Shown: positions 26,435-35,818 of the stretch, piece by piece
Layout of the letters: each line of letters opens with the position of its first letter
Numbering within the stretch: the stretch's first letter is position 1
NCBI GenBank assembly: GCA_037447455.1
Contig: JBBIGQ010000012.1
Span: forward strand, 1-64,000
DNA: 64,000 bases
Source: BPGX01 sp037447455
Lineage (GTDB): Bacteria; Bacteroidota; Bacteroidia; B-17B0; Aurantibacillaceae
Reading direction: 5' to 3'
Notes under the pieces: model-generated
Seen by the model: only the letters and a program-made list of their open reading frames with translations
What the model was told of the DNA's origin: nothing
The model's database searches: none
Translations under genes and position numbers: made by a program

Positions 26435-28717
26435 TTATTCTAAACTCTTTCTATTAAAAATAGGATAACCAAAGTGAAAGAAAAATGTAAAATTTTGTTC
26501 GGCGTTTTTGTAGTAATTTACTGAGAATGCTATAGGTCCGAGGGGACTATGAAGCACTAATGTTCCACTGCCGGCAATATTTTGATACACCAAAGGATTG
26601 GCAAAATCGGCTTTGTAATTATTATTAACAATCGCCTGTATCGGTTGAAACCAATATAATTCAAAACGTGCATCCACGCGGCTAAAAATAGAAGTTACGG
26701 ACTTCCCTCCTAAAACAAAATAATGATATGCTCTAAAATCCGGCAAAAAAATGGTATTGCTTTCAATGGTTGGATAAAACGCAGGAGCAGATAAAATGGT
26801 AGAAGTGTAATTTGAAAAAAAATCTTGTGTAGAAAAGGTGTATTCAAAATAGTAACCTAATTTAAAACGTCGGATGGTCTTAATGTAATTATCCGAAAAC
26901 ATTCGGGCATAAAACCAACCTTTATGCATTTTATTTTCAAGCCGTGTTTTATCTGGCGCCAAACTACCCGGTGTAAAACTTTCGTTGCCTTTAATGTATT
27001 TGATTTTTAAAAACAATCGTGCTCCGCTATTGGGATACAGACGTTTGTTTTGGGTGTTAATATCCAAAGTAGATTGTAAGTAATAATAATTAAACCGTGT
27101 ATTATCTGTTGTATCTTTATTTGTAAAATTCAAGTTCACATCCTGATAATAATAATTGATCCAATTAGCAATACCACCGCCCAAAGACCAAATACCTTTA
27201 GTGCCCAATGGTAATCCGAAATTCAATTCTTCATAATTATCTTCCTGAATCAGAAATGCAGGTTTCTTAAAATCAAAAAACAAAGTGCTGCTTTTGAAAA
27301 AATCCCATCTGGAATAACAAGCCGCAACATCTATAAAAAAGGGTGTTTGTGAGGGAAAATCCATTTTTAGTTTTCCAAGAGCACCATTATATAATCGCCC
27401 CAAATATCCATTTCCATAGATAGACAAACCAATGCGCCCAATATAATTGTATTGAACGGCTGCAAATATCTCGTTGACCGGCCGGTTCGATAGGATGCCC
27501 CCAATATCAAAGAAAAAGGGTTTTTCGTATTTAGCCAAAATATTGATGTTCGCATTGGAATTATCCAAAAAGTGTAAACGTGGATACATAAATTTTATTC
27601 GTTCATCAGTGGCCAGATAAAAGTATCTTTTTTTAAATTCATTTAAATAGAAAGGTGTTTTTTGTGGTTGTAGTGATTTTTTTATGTAAGAGAAATCACT
27701 TTTTTTATCTACCATTTCAACGGTTACATTTTGAATGCGAATGGGTTGGTGGTTGGATAAGTAGCGTTCTCTCTTTAAATGAACTTCATACGCATTTCTG
27801 TATTTTTGAATATGCTTTTGTATTTCTGGTAATTGACGTAAAGTAGCATTATACCCGCTATCTATCAAAGATTGAGCCGCCTCAAAATCAAACAAATTAT
27901 TACTACTATAAGGCCGTATGATGATTTCATTATCACAACGTTTAAGTGTATCTTTCTTTATCATCATCATATTACGAATCTGTAAATAAATATTATCTTC
28001 TTCTGGAGGAATATGTGCGTCGCTTACGTCCGACCCAATTATTAAATCCGGATAAAATTCTGTGTAGCAAATATCGGTCGGGAAGTTGTCGTATAATCCT
28101 CCGTCATACAATAATTTCCCATTAATCATTACTGGTCTTAAATAAAATGGATAACTCATAGACGCTCTGATAGCATCGGACAAATTACCGTTACTAAAAA
28201 TAATTTTTTGTTTGTTCTCCACATCTGCAGCCACACAACGAAAAGGTACAAACAAACTATCAAAATGTTGTTTTTGATTTCCATATACAAATTTTTCTAA
28301 TAGAAAAAAATCAATAGGAACAGAATTGATAACGTTCGCTGGAATATTTTTGATGAGCTTGTCTTTAATAGAAAAACGGAAACGAATCCAGGAAGCATAT
28401 TCTTTAGGTTGTTTAATGTGGTAGATATACTTATCCGGAATGTTCCCTTTGCTGATTTGAATAAACTCTTCGTCTTTAAGAAGGTTCATAATGCTATCCG
28501 GTGAATAGCCGGAAGCATACAACCCGCCCACCGCAGCGCCCATTGAAGTTCCTACAATATAATCAATAGGGATATGATTGTCTTCCAATGCTTTTAAAAC
28601 ACCTACGTGTACCAATCCGGATGCCCCTCCACCACTTAATACAACGCCCACTTTTTGTGACCATATAACTTTCTGAAATAATACAATAAATAAGCAAAAT
28701 AGGATTACACGGTTCAT
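26435..28717 (-). CDS. Patatin-like phospholipase with outer-membrane barrel
   Basis: A 760-residue protein. A signal peptide (ending VIWSQ) leads into a patatin domain (about 22-300) with the oxyanion glycine motif GGGASG (29-34), nucleophile serine in GTSMG (S58) and catalytic Asp in LLYDGGLYDNFP. A POTRA-like segment (about 330-400) and a C-terminal BamA/surface-antigen beta barrel (about 410-760, ending in aromatic strands) follow. This is the PlpD-like type Vd architecture, in which the barrel may deliver or anchor the lipase. The ATG at 28717 is the true start, since an upstream in-frame ATG only adds 14 residues inside the preceding gene. It follows the YdeI-like gene by one base. Confidence 0.9.
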   Translation of the reverse strand: MNRVILFCLFIVLFQKVIWSQKVGVVLSGGGASGLVHVGVLKALEDNHIPIDYIVGTSMGAAVGGLYASGYSPDSIMNLLKDEEFIQISKGNIPDKYIYHIKQPKEYASWIRFRFSIKDKLIKNIPANVINSVPIDFFLLEKFVYGNQKQHFDSLFVPFRCVAADVENKQKIIFSNGNLSDAIRASMSYPFYLRPVMINGKLLYDGGLYDNFPTDICYTEFYPDLIIGSDVSDAHIPPEEDNIYLQIRNMMMIKKDTLKRCDNEIIIRPYSSNNLFDFEAAQSLIDSGYNATLRQLPEIQKHIQKYRNAYEVHLKRERYLSNHQPIRIQNVTVEMVDKKSDFSYIKKSLQPQKTPFYLNEFKKRYFYLATDERIKFMYPRLHFLDNSNANINILAKYEKPFFFDIGGILSNRPVNEIFAAVQYNYIGRIGLSIYGNGYLGRLYNGALGKLKMDFPSQTPFFIDVAACYSRWDFFKSSTLFFDFKKPAFLIQEDNYEELNFGLPLGTKGIWSLGGGIANWINYYYQDVNLNFTNKDTTDNTRFNYYYLQSTLDINTQNKRLYPNSGARLFLKIKYIKGNESFTPGSLAPDKTRLENKMHKGWFYARMFSDNYIKTIRRFKLGYYFEYTFSTQDFFSNYTSTILSAPAFYPTIESNTIFLPDFRAYHYFVLGGKSVTSIFSRVDARFELYWFQPIQAIVNNNYKADFANPLVYQNIAGSGTLVLHSPLGPIAFSVNYYKNAEQNFTFFFHFGYPIFNRKSLE

Positions 28718-28718
28718 T

Positions 28719-29321
28719 TTACAAAGATGATAAACCAAACTTTTCACGAAGCAATGCAATCATTTTTTCAATTCGTCTATTTCTTGTATCTTCTTTCTTT
28801 GCTTCTTTAATCCATAAAATATATTCTTTTTTGTGCGAATAACTCATGTTATTAAAACTTTCAAATAATCCGGCGTTTTCCAGAGCGTGTTTGATATAAA
28901 AAGGAATTTCAATATGCTTTGTTTTGGTCTGGTTGATTCGGAATCCTTTTTTATTATTCTCAATGGTTTGAAGCAAATAGTTCTTAATAATTTCAGAACG
29001 GACTTGTGAGAGTGCTGTATATTTAATATGTCTGTTATGTAAATTATCGGGATACGAAGATAATACAGAGTAATGATCATCAATAAGAGCGCCTTGAAAA
29101 AATACCAATGTAACATGTTCTTTAAATGTCCAAATTCCACACATCATACCATTACAATAATAATTCGGATGATTCCATTTCCAATCTTCCTGAACCTGTG
29201 AAGAGACAGAGAGTATTATTGCTCTTAATTTCTTGCAAATTTCCTGACTCCACTGTGGCAATTCTTCAATGTAATTATCTACCAGTTGCTTTGCTTGCGG
29301 ATGAACTTTTGAATGTGTCAT
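28719..29321 (-). CDS. YdeI/OmdA-like protein with DUF1801 domain
   Basis: A 200-residue cytoplasmic protein. Residues 1-115 look like a DUF1801 (YdhG-like) domain, with KLRAIILSVSSQVQEDWKWNHPNYY and MCGIWTFKEHVTLVFFQGA. Residues 120-195 match the YdeI/OmdA (bacteriocin-protection-like) domain, with IEIPFYIKHALENAGLFESFNNMSYSHKKEYILWIKEAK split over about residues 145-180 and the RNRRIEKMIALL helix. The function is unknown; family names come from an OmpD-associated protein. I start at the ATG at 29321. The patatin-like gene begins one base after its stop, so they are cotranscribed. Confidence 0.8.
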   Translation of the reverse strand: MTHSKVHPQAKQLVDNYIEELPQWSQEICKKLRAIILSVSSQVQEDWKWNHPNYYCNGMMCGIWTFKEHVTLVFFQGALIDDHYSVLSSYPDNLHNRHIKYTALSQVRSEIIKNYLLQTIENNKKGFRINQTKTKHIEIPFYIKHALENAGLFESFNNMSYSHKKEYILWIKEAKKEDTRNRRIEKMIALLREKFGLSSL

Positions 29322-29333
29322 CTTTTTATTGCT

Positions 29334-29341
29334 TATTTTTG
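29334..29341 (+). promoter_or_regulatory. -7 box of tilS, leaderless
   Basis: TATTTTTG fits TAnnTTTG and ends only 7 bases before the tilS ATG, so the mRNA is expected to begin at or next to the start codon. Confidence 0.6.
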
Positions 29342-29347
29342 TAAAAG

Positions 29348-30694
29348 ATGTTTCAGAGATTTTTTGCAAACATAAATAAAAATTCACTTTTTGGGAAAAA
29401 GGATTTTTTGTTACTCGCCATCAGCGGCGGCGTTGATTCTGTGGTGCTGGCTCATTTATTACATCAAGGTAACTGTAATTTTGCAATGGCTCACTGTAAT
29501 TTTGGATTGCGCGGAAAAGAATCCGACGACGATGAACAATTTGTATTAGAATTATCCCATAAATACAACGTTCCTTTTTATTCTATAAAATTTAATACTA
29601 ATGAATATGCAAATTATTACCGCGTATCCACTCAAATGGCCGCAAGACAACTTCGTTACCATTGGTTTAATGAATTAATGAAAACGTATCATTTTTCTTA
29701 CTTATTAACTGCCCATCATCTGGATGATGTTGTTGAAACTATTTTCATAAATCAATTGAGAGGGACTGGAATTAATGGACTAACAGGCATTCCATTAAAA
29801 TCACATCACATCATTCGCCCATTGCTTCCGTTTACCAAACAAGACATTTTACAATACGCCAAAAACAATTTGTTAAGTTACAGAGAAGACATTTCCAATC
29901 AAGAAGACAAATACCAACGCAATTACATAAGACATCACATTATCCCTTCATTTCAAAAACTTCAACCATCATTACATTCTGTTATTCAAAAAAATATCCA
30001 AAACATTGAAGAAACCAAGTGCTTTGTAGATCAACAAATTTATGAACAGCTACATCCTATTATTACTTTTGAAAAAGAGTTTATCAAACTAAACAAACAC
30101 CGCTTAAAAAAAAATCCACACTTGCACTTTATTTTACACCACTATTTATCTGACTTTGGATTTAATGATTCCCAAATAGAAGATATTATTCAATATCTTA
30201 ATAATCCGAACTCACAAGCAGGGAAGCAATTCTTTTCTAACGAACACGTTCTTTTGGCCGATAGAAATTATCTTTTTCTGTTTTCTAAGCATCAGAACAA
30301 AACATATTACAATCAAGAGTATATTGCAAAAAACATTCAGGAACTACAATTGTATTCTAACAATATCCATTTTGAATTTATTGAAAACACTAAGAAATTA
30401 AATATAAAATCTTCTGGGGCAAACTTTGTAAATGCGGATATTCTGGAATTTCCACTGATTTTGAGACATAGAAAAAACGGCGATAAATTTCAGTTATTAG
30501 GCACATCGTACATAAAAAAGCTAAGCGATATTTTTATTGATAAAAACGCGCCTCTGCTTTTGAAAGACAAAATTATTCTGTTATGTCATCCTAATGGGGA
30601 TATTATCTGGATAAGCCATTTGAATTTAGTGAACGAAAAATACAAAGTCATTTCGGATACCAAAACTATTTTAAAAATCAGCACTTGTGAATAA
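29348..30694 (+). CDS. tilS: tRNA(Ile)-lysidine synthase TilS
   Basis: TilS attaches lysine to C34 of the CAU-anticodon isoleucine tRNA so that it reads AUA. The PP-loop motif SGGVDS spans residues 26-31, and AHCNFGLRGKESDDDE and LTAHHLDDVVET are conserved. The C-terminal domain (about 360-440) has LRHRKNGDKFQLLGT. The length of 448 is normal. It shares only 26 bases of intergenic DNA with the divergent YdeI-like gene, and overlaps the next gene by 8 bases. Confidence 0.95.
   Translation: MFQRFFANINKNSLFGKKDFLLLAISGGVDSVVLAHLLHQGNCNFAMAHCNFGLRGKESDDDEQFVLELSHKYNVPFYSIKFNTNEYANYYRVSTQMAARQLRYHWFNELMKTYHFSYLLTAHHLDDVVETIFINQLRGTGINGLTGIPLKSHHIIRPLLPFTKQDILQYAKNNLLSYREDISNQEDKYQRNYIRHHIIPSFQKLQPSLHSVIQKNIQNIEETKCFVDQQIYEQLHPIITFEKEFIKLNKHRLKKNPHLHFILHHYLSDFGFNDSQIEDIIQYLNNPNSQAGKQFFSNEHVLLADRNYLFLFSKHQNKTYYNQEYIAKNIQELQLYSNNIHFEFIENTKKLNIKSSGANFVNADILEFPLILRHRKNGDKFQLLGTSYIKKLSDIFIDKNAPLLLKDKIILLCHPNGDIIWISHLNLVNEKYKVISDTKTILKISTCE
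29367..29374 (-). promoter_or_regulatory. -7 box of the YdeI-like/patatin operon, inside tilS
   Basis: Minus-strand TATGTTTG fits TAnnTTTG and ends 46 bases before the ATG at 29321. It lies within codons 7-9 of tilS, so the two divergent promoters overlap. Confidence 0.5.
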
Positions 30695-31226
30695 TTATTT
30701 AATATACGAAGAAAAGCAATACATCGGGCAGAACCGCAAAGGACAAATCATTCGCTTGATTTTTGCAATGCTTTGCTTTGTAGCGTATTATTGGAGTGAA
30801 AATCCCAAGCCCGTAAAAATTATTATCATCAAAATTGGAAGTTATCCCATTCAACACGTGCCACATTCAGGAACGATTTTCTTTTGGTTAGGTTGCTTCA
30901 TATTAATAATTTCTTTAGCGTTCAATTTCATTTATCACTTTCACATGCAAATTTACCCCGACAAAATTCATATTAAAGGACAATTAACTTCTAAAGAAGT
31001 ATTTATTCCAATAAAAGAAATTCAGAACGTAATGATTAAAAAAATCCAATACCCTTTATTGAAAAGCATTCGTTTCAATCTACGAAAAAAAAATAAAAGA
31101 TACTTTTACACTTTTGGAAAAGATGTTTTAGAAATTATATTGTACAACGGAGAAAAATTTTCTATCGGCACCTCTAATGCACATTGGATAAAGACCATCT
31201 TGCAAGAATTACAAAGTCGGTCTTAA
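30687..31226 (+). CDS. Membrane protein with PH-like domain, unknown function
   Basis: A 179-residue protein with two transmembrane helices (about residues 25-40 and 66-87), followed by a C-terminal domain of about 85 residues with a PH-like beta pattern (YPDKIHIKGQLT, VFIPIKEIQNVMI, VLEIILYNGEKFSIGT) and a closing helix. The start is a GTG that overlaps the tilS stop by 8 bases. I do not recognise a specific family; bacterial PH-domain membrane proteins of this layout are common and uncharacterised. Confidence 0.7.
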   Translation: MNNYLIYEEKQYIGQNRKGQIIRLIFAMLCFVAYYWSENPKPVKIIIIKIGSYPIQHVPHSGTIFFWLGCFILIISLAFNFIYHFHMQIYPDKIHIKGQLTSKEVFIPIKEIQNVMIKKIQYPLLKSIRFNLRKKNKRYFYTFGKDVLEIILYNGEKFSIGTSNAHWIKTILQELQSRS

Positions 31227-31236
31227 AACAATTTTT

Positions 31237-31244
31237 TAATTTTG
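31237..31244 (+). promoter_or_regulatory. -7 box of the monooxygenase-like gene
   Basis: TAATTTTG fits TAnnTTTG and ends 16 bases before the ATG at 31260. It gives this small gene its own promoter despite following tilS and the PH-like gene closely. Confidence 0.5.
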
Positions 31245-31259
31245 CAGAAAAAAAAAAGT

Positions 31260-31583
31260 ATGTGGAAAAAAACAATCCCCCAAAAAGATTATTACGCTGC
31301 CATTTTTGTGTCTATAAAAGAAGACGATTTAACAGGATACCATGAATTAAATGATGAACTCATGAAAATGGCTATTGAACAAGAAGGTTTTTTAGGATAC
31401 GAAAATGTATACAAAGACAATCAAAGTATTTTTATTTCCTATTGGGAATCTTTAGAAGCTATTGAAAAATGGAAAACTAATAGCAAACATCTGTTCGCTA
31501 AACAACAAGCATCCAAGTGGTACAAACGTTATTTAAGTCAGATTTGCAAAATTGAACACACAACTCTCTTTGAAAAAGCATGA
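31260..31583 (+). CDS. Antibiotic biosynthesis monooxygenase (ABM) domain protein
   Basis: A 107-residue dimeric ferredoxin-like-fold protein of the ABM type. YAAIFVSIKEDDL forms the first strand, EGFLGYENVYK the second, and SIFISYWESLEAIEKWK the characteristic WxS/D..A...W motif. Members range from cofactor-free monooxygenases to heme-degrading IsdG-like proteins and structural homologues; the substrate is unknown. I start at the ATG at 31260, since an in-frame TTG at 31242 is part of the promoter box. It ends exactly at the stop of the converging OmpA-family gene. Confidence 0.8.
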   Translation: MWKKTIPQKDYYAAIFVSIKEDDLTGYHELNDELMKMAIEQEGFLGYENVYKDNQSIFISYWESLEAIEKWKTNSKHLFAKQQASKWYKRYLSQICKIEHTTLFEKA

Positions 31584-34500
31584 TTACTCCATCTCTTTCA
31601 ATTTAAATTCTGTTCTTCTGTTTACAGCGTGTTCGGCATTGCTACATTTTACGCCATTTTTACAATGATTAAGAATTTTACTCTCCCCATACCCAACCGC
31701 TTTTAATCGGCCTTTATCTATTCCTTGTTTTACCAGATAATCCACCACATATTGTGCACGTTTTTGAGACAATTTCAAATTGTATATATCGTTGGCTCTG
31801 GAATCCGTATGCGAACCAATTTCCACCATCAATTTTGGATTTTCCTTTAATACCTGTGCAACTTTTGCCAATATCCTTTCACCTTCTTTGGTAACTTTGT
31901 ATTCATTACTTGGATAAATAATGTTTTCAATAACGGTAAGATTTTTCTTTTTTAAGTTTAAAGCATTTAGCCACGGATCGTCAATATGATGCTCTGCTAA
32001 TGTAGTTTTTTCTAAATCCAGCAAATCAATTTTAAATGCACCGTCTTTATTTCTTAATAGTTTTTTAATTACTCTGCCTTGTTTATCCAAAATCAACACT
32101 ACAAACAAGCCCGTCAGTTTAGGGTCTTTATCATCTACTAAAAAGAATGCCCCTTTCATAAATTTCATATTCGTCAATTTAAAGTAACCATTATTATCTG
32201 TTGTAATTGTTTGTAGTAAACTGTCTTTATGTGTGGCAGAAAACACATAGATTTTCACATTTTCAAGTGGATTCTTTTTAATGTCCGTAAGTAGAGCATT
32301 CATATTAAAATTTAAGGAAAGATCATCTACTTCAAATTCTTTTAATGTTGTCTTATCATACGTCAGCAATTCAAAATCAAATCGCTTTAAATAAGGATTG
32401 TATTGAATGGTTTTCAATACCTTGCCTTGTTTATTGGTAAGCAAAATTTTCATATTGGGATTCAAAGTAACATCATTCTCTCCAAAAAAGACCATATATT
32501 TCTGATCATATTCCAGATATTTAAACACAAATGATCCTAATGAATTTGTGGTGGTTGAGTCCATAATATCGCCTTTCTCATTTTTAATGTAAATCTTTTT
32601 ATTCGCAATAGGTTGATTATTATCAGCATTTACCAATATCCCACCAATGGTAAGATTTCCATCACCCTTTAAATCATACCACTCGTATTTTGATAATGGT
32701 AATTCTCCAAACACATAATTATATTTCCCATAATGTTTTGTAATTCTCTTAATTTCATTGTTTTCCGGCTCCTTTAAATAAAACTTTGCTTTGCTTGTTA
32801 CGCGTGCATCATTGTTATCTAACATTACCAATACAGTGCTATATTTTCCTTGAACACAGCTAAATGTAACCCTACCTTTTCCATCTAAATAAGCGCTATC
32901 TAATTTGTTTAATAATGTATCTAACAAATAAACTTTAATGTTATCCGTCGTAATATCATTGACATTGTAAGTATTTAACACAATGCCTTCAAAATCCAAA
33001 TAAGGACAACCCTTACACTTGATAATACCTGCTTTATTAGGACACTCGTCGTTTTTATCAGCTACACCGTCTTTATCTACATCCGGGCAACCATTGGTTA
33101 ATTTACTTCCTGCTGCTATAGGACATTCGTCTGTGTTATCCGGAATACTATCCAGATCTGTATCCGGACACCCTTCGTAAATTTCTAATCCTGCTTTATC
33201 CGAACATTTATCCTGTATATCCGGAACACCGTCTTTATCAGAATCCGGACAACCTTTTGTTTTAATTGACCCAGCAATAGTTGGACAAACATCTCCCAAG
33301 TCCGGTACATCGTCTTTATCTTTATCTTCCGGGCGCTTAAAAATATGTGGAGTTGTTTTTATTAAAACAAAAAAGTTCATGCTATAAATATCTCTTTTAT
33401 ACAAAAAATTATTCAGATTAGTTGTTCCCACACTCAAAAACCATAAATGGAACATGGCTCCTACACTCCACGGTTGATTCACCGTATTCATAAAATCATT
33501 GTAATTCAAACTAACCGCCGCACTCAGATGTGGCCGTTCATAGCGCAAACTAAAATGATGAGAGTTATATCGGCTGTTAGCACTCAAAATTTTTTTTCTT
33601 AGCTCGATTGTTCCAGAATAATTGAAATAAAAATCTTTCCAGATATTAATATCATTTTGTATTAAAAAACTAACAGGTAAGTATACTTTGTAAGTATTGG
33701 GTGAATTTATTTTCACAAATCGTTGCTTTATCGTATCATCAATAGCAGCAATCGGATATTGATTGTATTGAATATTTCTAAATTTCCATGCCGTCGTATT
33801 CGCTATAAAATCACTGCTATTGCTCTTTCTATACGTCAAATGACCAATATCTATAACCGATGCAGAAAGTTTATACAAGTATTTATTTTTATCTCTTCGC
33901 TCTATTGTCTTTCCATCAGTAGATAAAAATTGATATTTCCAGTATTTCGGACGAAATTCATATACTAATCCAATATCTGCACTCAATCCCGGTAGAGAGC
34001 TAAATGAATATTTTTTTAACCAGTCGGGCGATAAATCAAAATTATCCGAATGTCCGTAGCCAATTTGAGAATTGTATAAGTTCAATGTCGAATCTGTTGT
34101 AAACTGATAATGTAAAGGATCAGCATACGCATAAATAGAACCCAACCCTTGTAATAATTTCAAACTGATTCCCGCTTTCAAAAAATGTTTTTCTTTTTTA
34201 TACAATACTCTTGCATACGTGCCGCTGTATTCTGCAAAGGTATTCAACACCAACGAAAAGCGATAATTTTTATCCCCTGAAAACAAACTACTATCCCGAA
34301 TATCAGAATACAATAAATCCGCCAACTGTTGATTCACATTAAAAACATTTAGCAAACTACGAATACTCCATGTAAAGGCAATAGAGTGCTGTTCGTTAAG
34401 ATTAATCATAAACGAAGGAAGCAACAAACGAAAATTTAACATCGCTTCTTTTTGAAAACCATTCTGCATCCGCACAACATATTTTTGTTTGAATGCCGTA

Positions 34501-34760
34501 TCAGAAAAATTGGGATTCTTAAAATCAAACCAACCATAACCTTTAATGGCAGTTGGCTTTATACCTATGTAATTATTTCCAAAATCGGTGTGGTTCCCCA
34601 GTAAAATCAAATCCCAACGGCTGCGACTGTCCGCTATATTGGCCGGATTCTGAAAAACAGGAATAACACCACCATAATTACTCAATCCATAATACAGAAA
34701 ATCTTGTGCGTGCAAACATGTCCCGGTAAAAAGCAATACTAAATATCTCCAAAACCGCAT
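31584..34760 (-). CDS. OmpA-family mosaic outer-membrane protein
   Basis: A 1058-residue exported protein with a signal peptide ending CLHA. Residues 20-460 are a DUF5723/PorP-like barrel (NYGGVIPVFQNPANIADSR near the start). Next come four thrombospondin type 3-like calcium repeats (about 475-600; DKDGVPDIQDKC and similar). After this is a region of SpaA/carboxypeptidase-regulatory-like beta repeats (about 605-930; NKKIYIKNEKGDIMDST). The C-terminus is an OmpA peptidoglycan-binding domain (about 940-1055; GSHTDSRANDIYN). Similar proteins occur next to T9SS outer-membrane components, but this one is not in such an operon. It likely ties the outer membrane to peptidoglycan. Confidence 0.88.
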   Translation of the reverse strand: MRFWRYLVLLFTGTCLHAQDFLYYGLSNYGGVIPVFQNPANIADSRSRWDLILLGNHTDFGNNYIGIKPTAIKGYGWFDFKNPNFSDTAFKQKYVVRMQNGFQKEAMLNFRLLLPSFMINLNEQHSIAFTWSIRSLLNVFNVNQQLADLLYSDIRDSSLFSGDKNYRFSLVLNTFAEYSGTYARVLYKKEKHFLKAGISLKLLQGLGSIYAYADPLHYQFTTDSTLNLYNSQIGYGHSDNFDLSPDWLKKYSFSSLPGLSADIGLVYEFRPKYWKYQFLSTDGKTIERRDKNKYLYKLSASVIDIGHLTYRKSNSSDFIANTTAWKFRNIQYNQYPIAAIDDTIKQRFVKINSPNTYKVYLPVSFLIQNDINIWKDFYFNYSGTIELRKKILSANSRYNSHHFSLRYERPHLSAAVSLNYNDFMNTVNQPWSVGAMFHLWFLSVGTTNLNNFLYKRDIYSMNFFVLIKTTPHIFKRPEDKDKDDVPDLGDVCPTIAGSIKTKGCPDSDKDGVPDIQDKCSDKAGLEIYEGCPDTDLDSIPDNTDECPIAAGSKLTNGCPDVDKDGVADKNDECPNKAGIIKCKGCPYLDFEGIVLNTYNVNDITTDNIKVYLLDTLLNKLDSAYLDGKGRVTFSCVQGKYSTVLVMLDNNDARVTSKAKFYLKEPENNEIKRITKHYGKYNYVFGELPLSKYEWYDLKGDGNLTIGGILVNADNNQPIANKKIYIKNEKGDIMDSTTTNSLGSFVFKYLEYDQKYMVFFGENDVTLNPNMKILLTNKQGKVLKTIQYNPYLKRFDFELLTYDKTTLKEFEVDDLSLNFNMNALLTDIKKNPLENVKIYVFSATHKDSLLQTITTDNNGYFKLTNMKFMKGAFFLVDDKDPKLTGLFVVLILDKQGRVIKKLLRNKDGAFKIDLLDLEKTTLAEHHIDDPWLNALNLKKKNLTVIENIIYPSNEYKVTKEGERILAKVAQVLKENPKLMVEIGSHTDSRANDIYNLKLSQKRAQYVVDYLVKQGIDKGRLKAVGYGESKILNHCKNGVKCSNAEHAVNRRTEFKLKEME

Positions 34761-34814
34761 AATCTTGGTAAATATATTAAAAAAATGATTAATACAAGGT
34801 ATAGAAAGCGTTAA

Positions 34815-35720
34815 TTAAATCCCTGCTGCTCCGGAAAGTACAGATGAAGGGTCTACACCAATTTGTTCAGGATATATTGAAAGAACAGGCACAGGTGCAT
34901 GATGAATAATTTGCTGAGACATGATGCTAAAGAACACTCCGGTTTCCTGTGCATCTCCCTCGTCCATCAATACAATTAAATCATTGGTATTTTCTTTTGC
35001 AAAATCTATGATAGTTCTCACTCCATTTTGAACATGATCTTTAATAAAACTCTCTATATTTACACCATATCTTTCCGCTTCTTTTTCAATTTGGTTTAAT
35101 ACAACTTTCATTTTACCCAATTCATCTTGTTCGTTTTCTCCAATAATCATTAACGCACTCACATCTGCTCCCAACTTTTTGGCCATAGAAAATGTATAAT
35201 TTACTTTATATCGACTCACTACGCTCGTATTAATTGGCATGAGTATTTTTGAAAATAACGATTTTTCTGCTTCTTCACTTAATACTAAAACGGGCTTTTT
35301 GGATTTATGCAACACTCTGTAAGCATTACTTCCTATTATCAAACTCTCTAATGGTTTATACCCATGTGTACCCATCACAATCACATCAATATGCAAGGAT
35401 TTGGACGCATCTAAAATTTCTTCAGAAATAGACCCCACCGCCACATGTGTATAAACTTTAATTCCATATTCTTTTGAAAATCTATCGGCTATTTGAGATA
35501 TTTTCTCTGTGGACTTCTGTACAAATTTATCATAAAACGATTGGCTAAAAATTAATGGCTCAATGATGTTAAAGGATTCATAATGTTTATCCACAATATG
35601 CAAAAGATGTAATATAGAATCCGTTTTTTGAGCAAGAAATGCTGCCTGATGAACTGCTTTTAAGGATGTTTCTGAAAAATCAGTAGCCACTAATACTCTT
35701 TTACATTCAAATGTTTTCAT
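34815..35720 (-). CDS. Universal stress protein, tandem UspA domains
   Basis: A 301-residue cytoplasmic protein with two UspA domains (about 1-145 and 155-295). The first has the ATP-binding motif GTHGYKPLESLIIGSNA, which matches G-2x-G-9x-G(S/T). The second lacks it (LMDEGDAQETGVFF), suggesting one nucleotide-binding and one structural half. I start at the ATG at 35720; a TTG six codons upstream is less likely. It is divergent from the multiheme cytochrome gene. Usp proteins respond to starvation or redox stress; nothing closer can be read from the sequence. Confidence 0.9.
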   Translation of the reverse strand: MKTFECKRVLVATDFSETSLKAVHQAAFLAQKTDSILHLLHIVDKHYESFNIIEPLIFSQSFYDKFVQKSTEKISQIADRFSKEYGIKVYTHVAVGSISEEILDASKSLHIDVIVMGTHGYKPLESLIIGSNAYRVLHKSKKPVLVLSEEAEKSLFSKILMPINTSVVSRYKVNYTFSMAKKLGADVSALMIIGENEQDELGKMKVVLNQIEKEAERYGVNIESFIKDHVQNGVRTIIDFAKENTNDLIVLMDEGDAQETGVFFSIMSQQIIHHAPVPVLSIYPEQIGVDPSSVLSGAAGI

Positions 35721-35818
35721 AAATTTAAATTTTCGCAATAATACAAAAAATAATTCATGAATACACTACAATCAAAACACAATGCTTTTCTGTATTTTTA
35801 TCCCATCAAAGTATTAGT

